Part shown: one piece after another, positions 3,629 to 6,020 of the stretch
Layout: the number at the start of each line of letters is the position of its first letter
Position numbering within the stretch: position 1 is the first letter of the stretch
Assembly (NCBI GenBank): GCA_964354135.1
Contig: CAYGZA010000365.1
Coordinates: forward strand, 1 to 6,020
DNA length: 6,020 nt
Source of the DNA: CAYGZA01 sp964354135
GTDB lineage: Bacteria > Planctomycetota > Planctomycetia > Pirellulales > Thermoguttaceae
Direction of reading: 5' to 3'
Program-made: the position numbers and the translations under genes
Notes under the pieces: generated by a model
What the model was told of the DNA's origin: nothing
The model's input: the letters and a program-made list of their open reading frames with translations, nothing else
The model's database searches: none

Positions 3629-6020
3629 TTACGCCGAGACCGGCTCGGGCACGCGCCGCGAGTCCGTGTCGGCTTGTTGAGTGTCCTTTTCTTCCCGGTA
3701 TTCGCCGATCAGCCAAGCCAACTGCTCGGCACGTATTCCGAACAACCGATGAGCCAACCAAACGGTCCCACTCGCCGCGGAATCGAACAGCACATAGAGG
3801 ACGCGGATGACGAGCAAGGACATAACCATTGCGCTGATGACCCCGCCGATCACTACGGTCGCCAGCGGTCGCTGCACCTCCGCTCCCATGCCCGTGCTTA
3901 GCGCCATGGGCACGAAACCCAGGCTGGCGACGAGCGTCGTCATGAGCACGGGGCGGAGGCGGGTGACGGCTGCGACCCGCACCGCCTCGTCCCGCGGGAG
4001 ACCCTTGCGCCGAAGCTGACGGATGTAGGAGACGAGGATCATGTCGTCGAGCACCGCAATCCCCGACATGGCGATGAAGCCGATGGCCGCAGAGATGGAG
4101 AAGGGCATGTCCCGGAGCCATAGCGCGAGGATGCCGCCGACCCAGCCGAGCGGCACGCCAGTAAAGACCCGCAGGGCGTCGATCACGTTGCGGTACGTGA
4201 GGAAAAGGAGTGCGAAGATGAGGGTGACGGCAAGAGGAACCACGATCATCAGGCGTCGGCGGGCGCTTACGTAGTGCTCGAACTGACCCCCGAACTTGAC
4301 ATTGTAGCGGCCCGGCGGCAGTTCGACCTTCTCGGCGATCTGGCGCTTGGCGTCCTCAACGAAGCTCACCATGTCCCGTCCGCGGACGTTGGCCGAGACG
4401 GTAATCCGCCGCTGATACCACTCGCGCTTGATCGTGGACGGTCCCTCCACGGTCTGGATGGTCGCCAGGCGTGATAAGGGGATGCGCTGGCCGGAGGGCG
4501 TCGTCACCAGGATGGCCCCGATGGCTTCAGGGCCGGCACGCACGGTTTCGGGGAGTCGAACGATCAGCGGGAAACGCAACTGCCCTTCGTAAACCTCGCC
4601 CACCTGTTTGCTGCCCAGCGACTCGATCAAGTCGAGCACCGCCTTGGCCGGGATGCCGTAGCGGGCGATCTCGTCCTGGTTCACGCGAACTTGCAGGACG
4701 GGCTGCCCCGTGACCTGTTCGGTGCTTACGTCCGCAGCGCCCGGGATCGACTGGAGAACCCGCTCGATCTTGGCGGCCTCCTTCACCAGCACGTCGAAGT
4801 CGTCGCCGAACAAGATGGCGGCCACGTCCGAGCGGACGCCGGAGATCATCTCGTTCATCCGCATCTCGATGGGCTGCGTCATGGCAAGCCGTTGTCCCAG
4901 CAGGTCGCGGAGTTCCTTCTGGATCAGTTCGGTCAACTCGTCCTGGGTGCGTGCCCGTCTCCACTGCTCTCGCGGTTTGAGGGTTATGAAGATGTCGGAC
5001 AGTTCCACTCCCATCGGGTCGGTAGCCACTTCGGCCATGCCGATGCGACTCCAAGCGTAAAGTATCTCATCCGGGAACGCCGCCAAGAGGGCCTTTTCCA
5101 TCTGGGTGTTGTAGCGAATCGACTCCTCCAGGTCGATTCCGGCCAGCCGGATAACGTTGATGACGATCGACCCTTCCGACAGTCTTGGCACGAACTCGGA
5201 GCCCAGATTGGGGGCGATCATCCCAAACGCGACCACGAGTACGCACAGCGTAATGCCGATCACGACAGACTTATGCTCCATGCAGACCCGCAAGAGCGGG
5301 TTGTGGATGTGGTGGGCGATGCGCATCAGGAGAGGCACCCGCTCTTCGATCCGCTTGGGGAGCGTCAGGCTGGCCAGCACCGGCATCAGGGTGAGCGAGA
5401 GGACCATCGACCCGGCCAGCGCGAACAAAACGGTCAACGCCATCGGACGAAAGAGTTTGCCTTCGATGCCCTCCAGCGTAAGGATCGGCAGGTACACGAT
5501 CATGATGATTAGCTCGCCGAACATCGTCGGCTTGCGGACCTCGATGGCCGCGTCGCGGATCACATCCAGCCGGCTTCGCTCTGAAGAAGGGATTGGGGAT
5601 TGGGGATTAGGGATTAGAGAAGAAGACCACTTCTCCCCCTCTAATCCCCAATCCCTAATCCCTAATCCCTTTCCTGCCAGATGCCGGACGCAGTTCTCGA
5701 CCATCACCACCGAGCTATCGACGATCATGCCGAAGTCGATGGCACCCAGGCTCAGCAAACTGGCCGCGACTGCAAACCGCAGCATTCCCGAAAAGGCGAA
5801 CAGCATCGACAGTGGGATCGCCAGGGCGACGATCAGCCCCGCACGGAGGTTGCCGAGGAACATGAAGAGGACCGCGATGACCAACAGGCCGCCTTCAAAC
5901 AGGTTCTCTTGCACCGTGTCGATTACATGGTCGATCAACTCCGTGCGGTCGTATACGGTTTGGATCGTCACGCCCGGCGGCAAGACGGCTCGAATCTCCT
6001 CCAGCTTGTTCTTCAGCGCC
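3629..6020 (-). CDS. czcA: CzcA-like heavy-metal efflux RND transporter (5' end outside window)
   Basis: Inner-membrane proton-driven pump of tripartite metal efflux systems. 796 codons are visible, and the frame stays open to the window edge (ALKNKLEEIRAV before LPPGVTIQTVYDRTEL). About 290-300 N-terminal residues are missing relative to a family of about 1,040-1,060. Order seen: TM2-TM4; the TM4 motif DFGMIVDSSVVMVEN at 5737-5693; TM5-TM6; TM7; the second periplasmic porter/docking region (PIEMRMNEMISGVRSDVAA, LFGDD); TM8-TM12. The spacing D-x5-D-x6-E matches the essential Asp/Asp/Glu of CzcA, pointing to divalent ions such as Zn, Co or Cd rather than Cu/Ag. Substrate is inference. Oddities: a repeat-derived insert of about 30 residues after TM4 (see 5587-5671), LDD where TM10 usually has LNG, and Arg for the usual Pro near the end of TM12. 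The lipoprotein gene follows 34 bases later. Confidence 0.9.
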   Translation of the reverse strand, partial: ALKNKLEEIRAVLPPGVTIQTVYDRTELIDHVIDTVQENLFEGGLLVIAVLFMFLGNLRAGLIVALAIPLSMLFAFSGMLRFAVAASLLSLGAIDFGMIVDSSVVMVENCVRHLAGKGLGIRDWGLEGEKWSSSLIPNPQSPIPSSERSRLDVIRDAAIEVRKPTMFGELIIMIVYLPILTLEGIEGKLFRPMALTVLFALAGSMVLSLTLMPVLASLTLPKRIEERVPLLMRIAHHIHNPLLRVCMEHKSVVIGITLCVLVVAFGMIAPNLGSEFVPRLSEGSIVINVIRLAGIDLEESIRYNTQMEKALLAAFPDEILYAWSRIGMAEVATDPMGVELSDIFITLKPREQWRRARTQDELTELIQKELRDLLGQRLAMTQPIEMRMNEMISGVRSDVAAILFGDDFDVLVKEAAKIERVLQSIPGAADVSTEQVTGQPVLQVRVNQDEIARYGIPAKAVLDLIESLGSKQVGEVYEGQLRFPLIVRLPETVRAGPEAIGAILVTTPSGQRIPLSRLATIQTVEGPSTIKREWYQRRITVSANVRGRDMVSFVEDAKRQIAEKVELPPGRYNVKFGGQFEHYVSARRRLMIVVPLAVTLIFALLFLTYRNVIDALRVFTGVPLGWVGGILALWLRDMPFSISAAIGFIAMSGIAVLDDMILVSYIRQLRRKGLPRDEAVRVAAVTRLRPVLMTTLVASLGFVPMALSTGMGAEVQRPLATVVIGGVISAMVMSLLVIRVLYVLFDSAASGTVWLAHRLFGIRAEQLAWLIGEYREEKDTQQADTDSRRVPEPVSA
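5587..5671. repeat. Palindromic element of 7-base repeats inserted in frame in the RND gene
   Basis: Arms 5587-5619 and 5639-5671 are inverted copies, 30 of 33 bases matching, around a 19-base centre that itself has a 5-base stem (AGAAG/CTTCT, 5621-5625 and 5630-5634). Each arm consists of 7-base units [G/A]GGGATT. On the coding strand it translates to KGLGIRDWGLEGEK, WSSSLIPNPQSPIPS, a recognisable repeat-derived peptide. It lies between HLAG at the end of TM4 and the conserved RLDVIRDAAIEV before TM5, a loop that is short in relatives and faces the cytoplasm. The frame is kept on both sides. Confidence 0.85.

Noticed and set aside
2969..3901. 310-codon plus-strand open frame
   Set aside because: It crosses the permease remnant, the hairpin, the lipoprotein and the start of the RND gene, all better supported on the minus strand.
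5981..5983. TTG as the start of the RND transporter
   Set aside because: The preceding codons encode ALKNKLEEIRAV, which continues the conserved family sequence, so the gene runs out of the window.

Overview
The window comes from a GC-rich bacterial genome. A planctomycete or a similar large-genome environmental bacterium is my best guess. The reasons are the Tat-exported aldo/keto reductase-like protein, a Cys-rich lipoprotein beside a CzcA-type efflux pump, tandem HicA-like small proteins, and scattered short-period intergenic repeats. This taxonomic call is inference; there is no rRNA or other marker gene.

Left part (1-1797): a 365-base leader without a convincing gene is followed by a small plus-strand cluster. 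It encodes a DUF4365 protein with PD-(D/E)XK nuclease-like residues (TTG start at 366), then two tandem HicA-like proteins (910-1173 and 1221-1517). The first overlaps the DUF4365 stop by 8 bases and has Trp where the HicA catalytic His should be; the second keeps His. No HicB antitoxin is visible. Codon use here is less GC-biased than in the next gene, which suggests an accessory or defence-type cluster. A gene-free stretch (1518-1797) with a hairpin and part of a likely dispersed repeat follows.

Middle part (1798-3173): a Tat-signal aldo/keto reductase family protein that has lost three of the four catalytic tetrad residues. It is followed, in opposite orientation, by the C-terminal remnant of an FtsX/MacB-type ABC permease. 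That remnant ends exactly at a strong hairpin, which probably terminates the operon coming from the right.

Right part (3174-6020, minus strand): a heavy-metal efflux operon. A CzcA-like RND transporter (5' end outside the window) is followed 34 bases later by a small lipoprotein with two copies of a Cx2Hx6Cx2C motif. The transporter gene carries an in-frame palindromic element made of 7-base repeats (5587-5671). It adds about 30 residues to the cytoplasmic loop between TM4 and TM5, and two of the three differences between its arms fall exactly where a stop codon would otherwise arise. This is the most striking observation in the window; the DUF4365/HicA-like cluster is the second.
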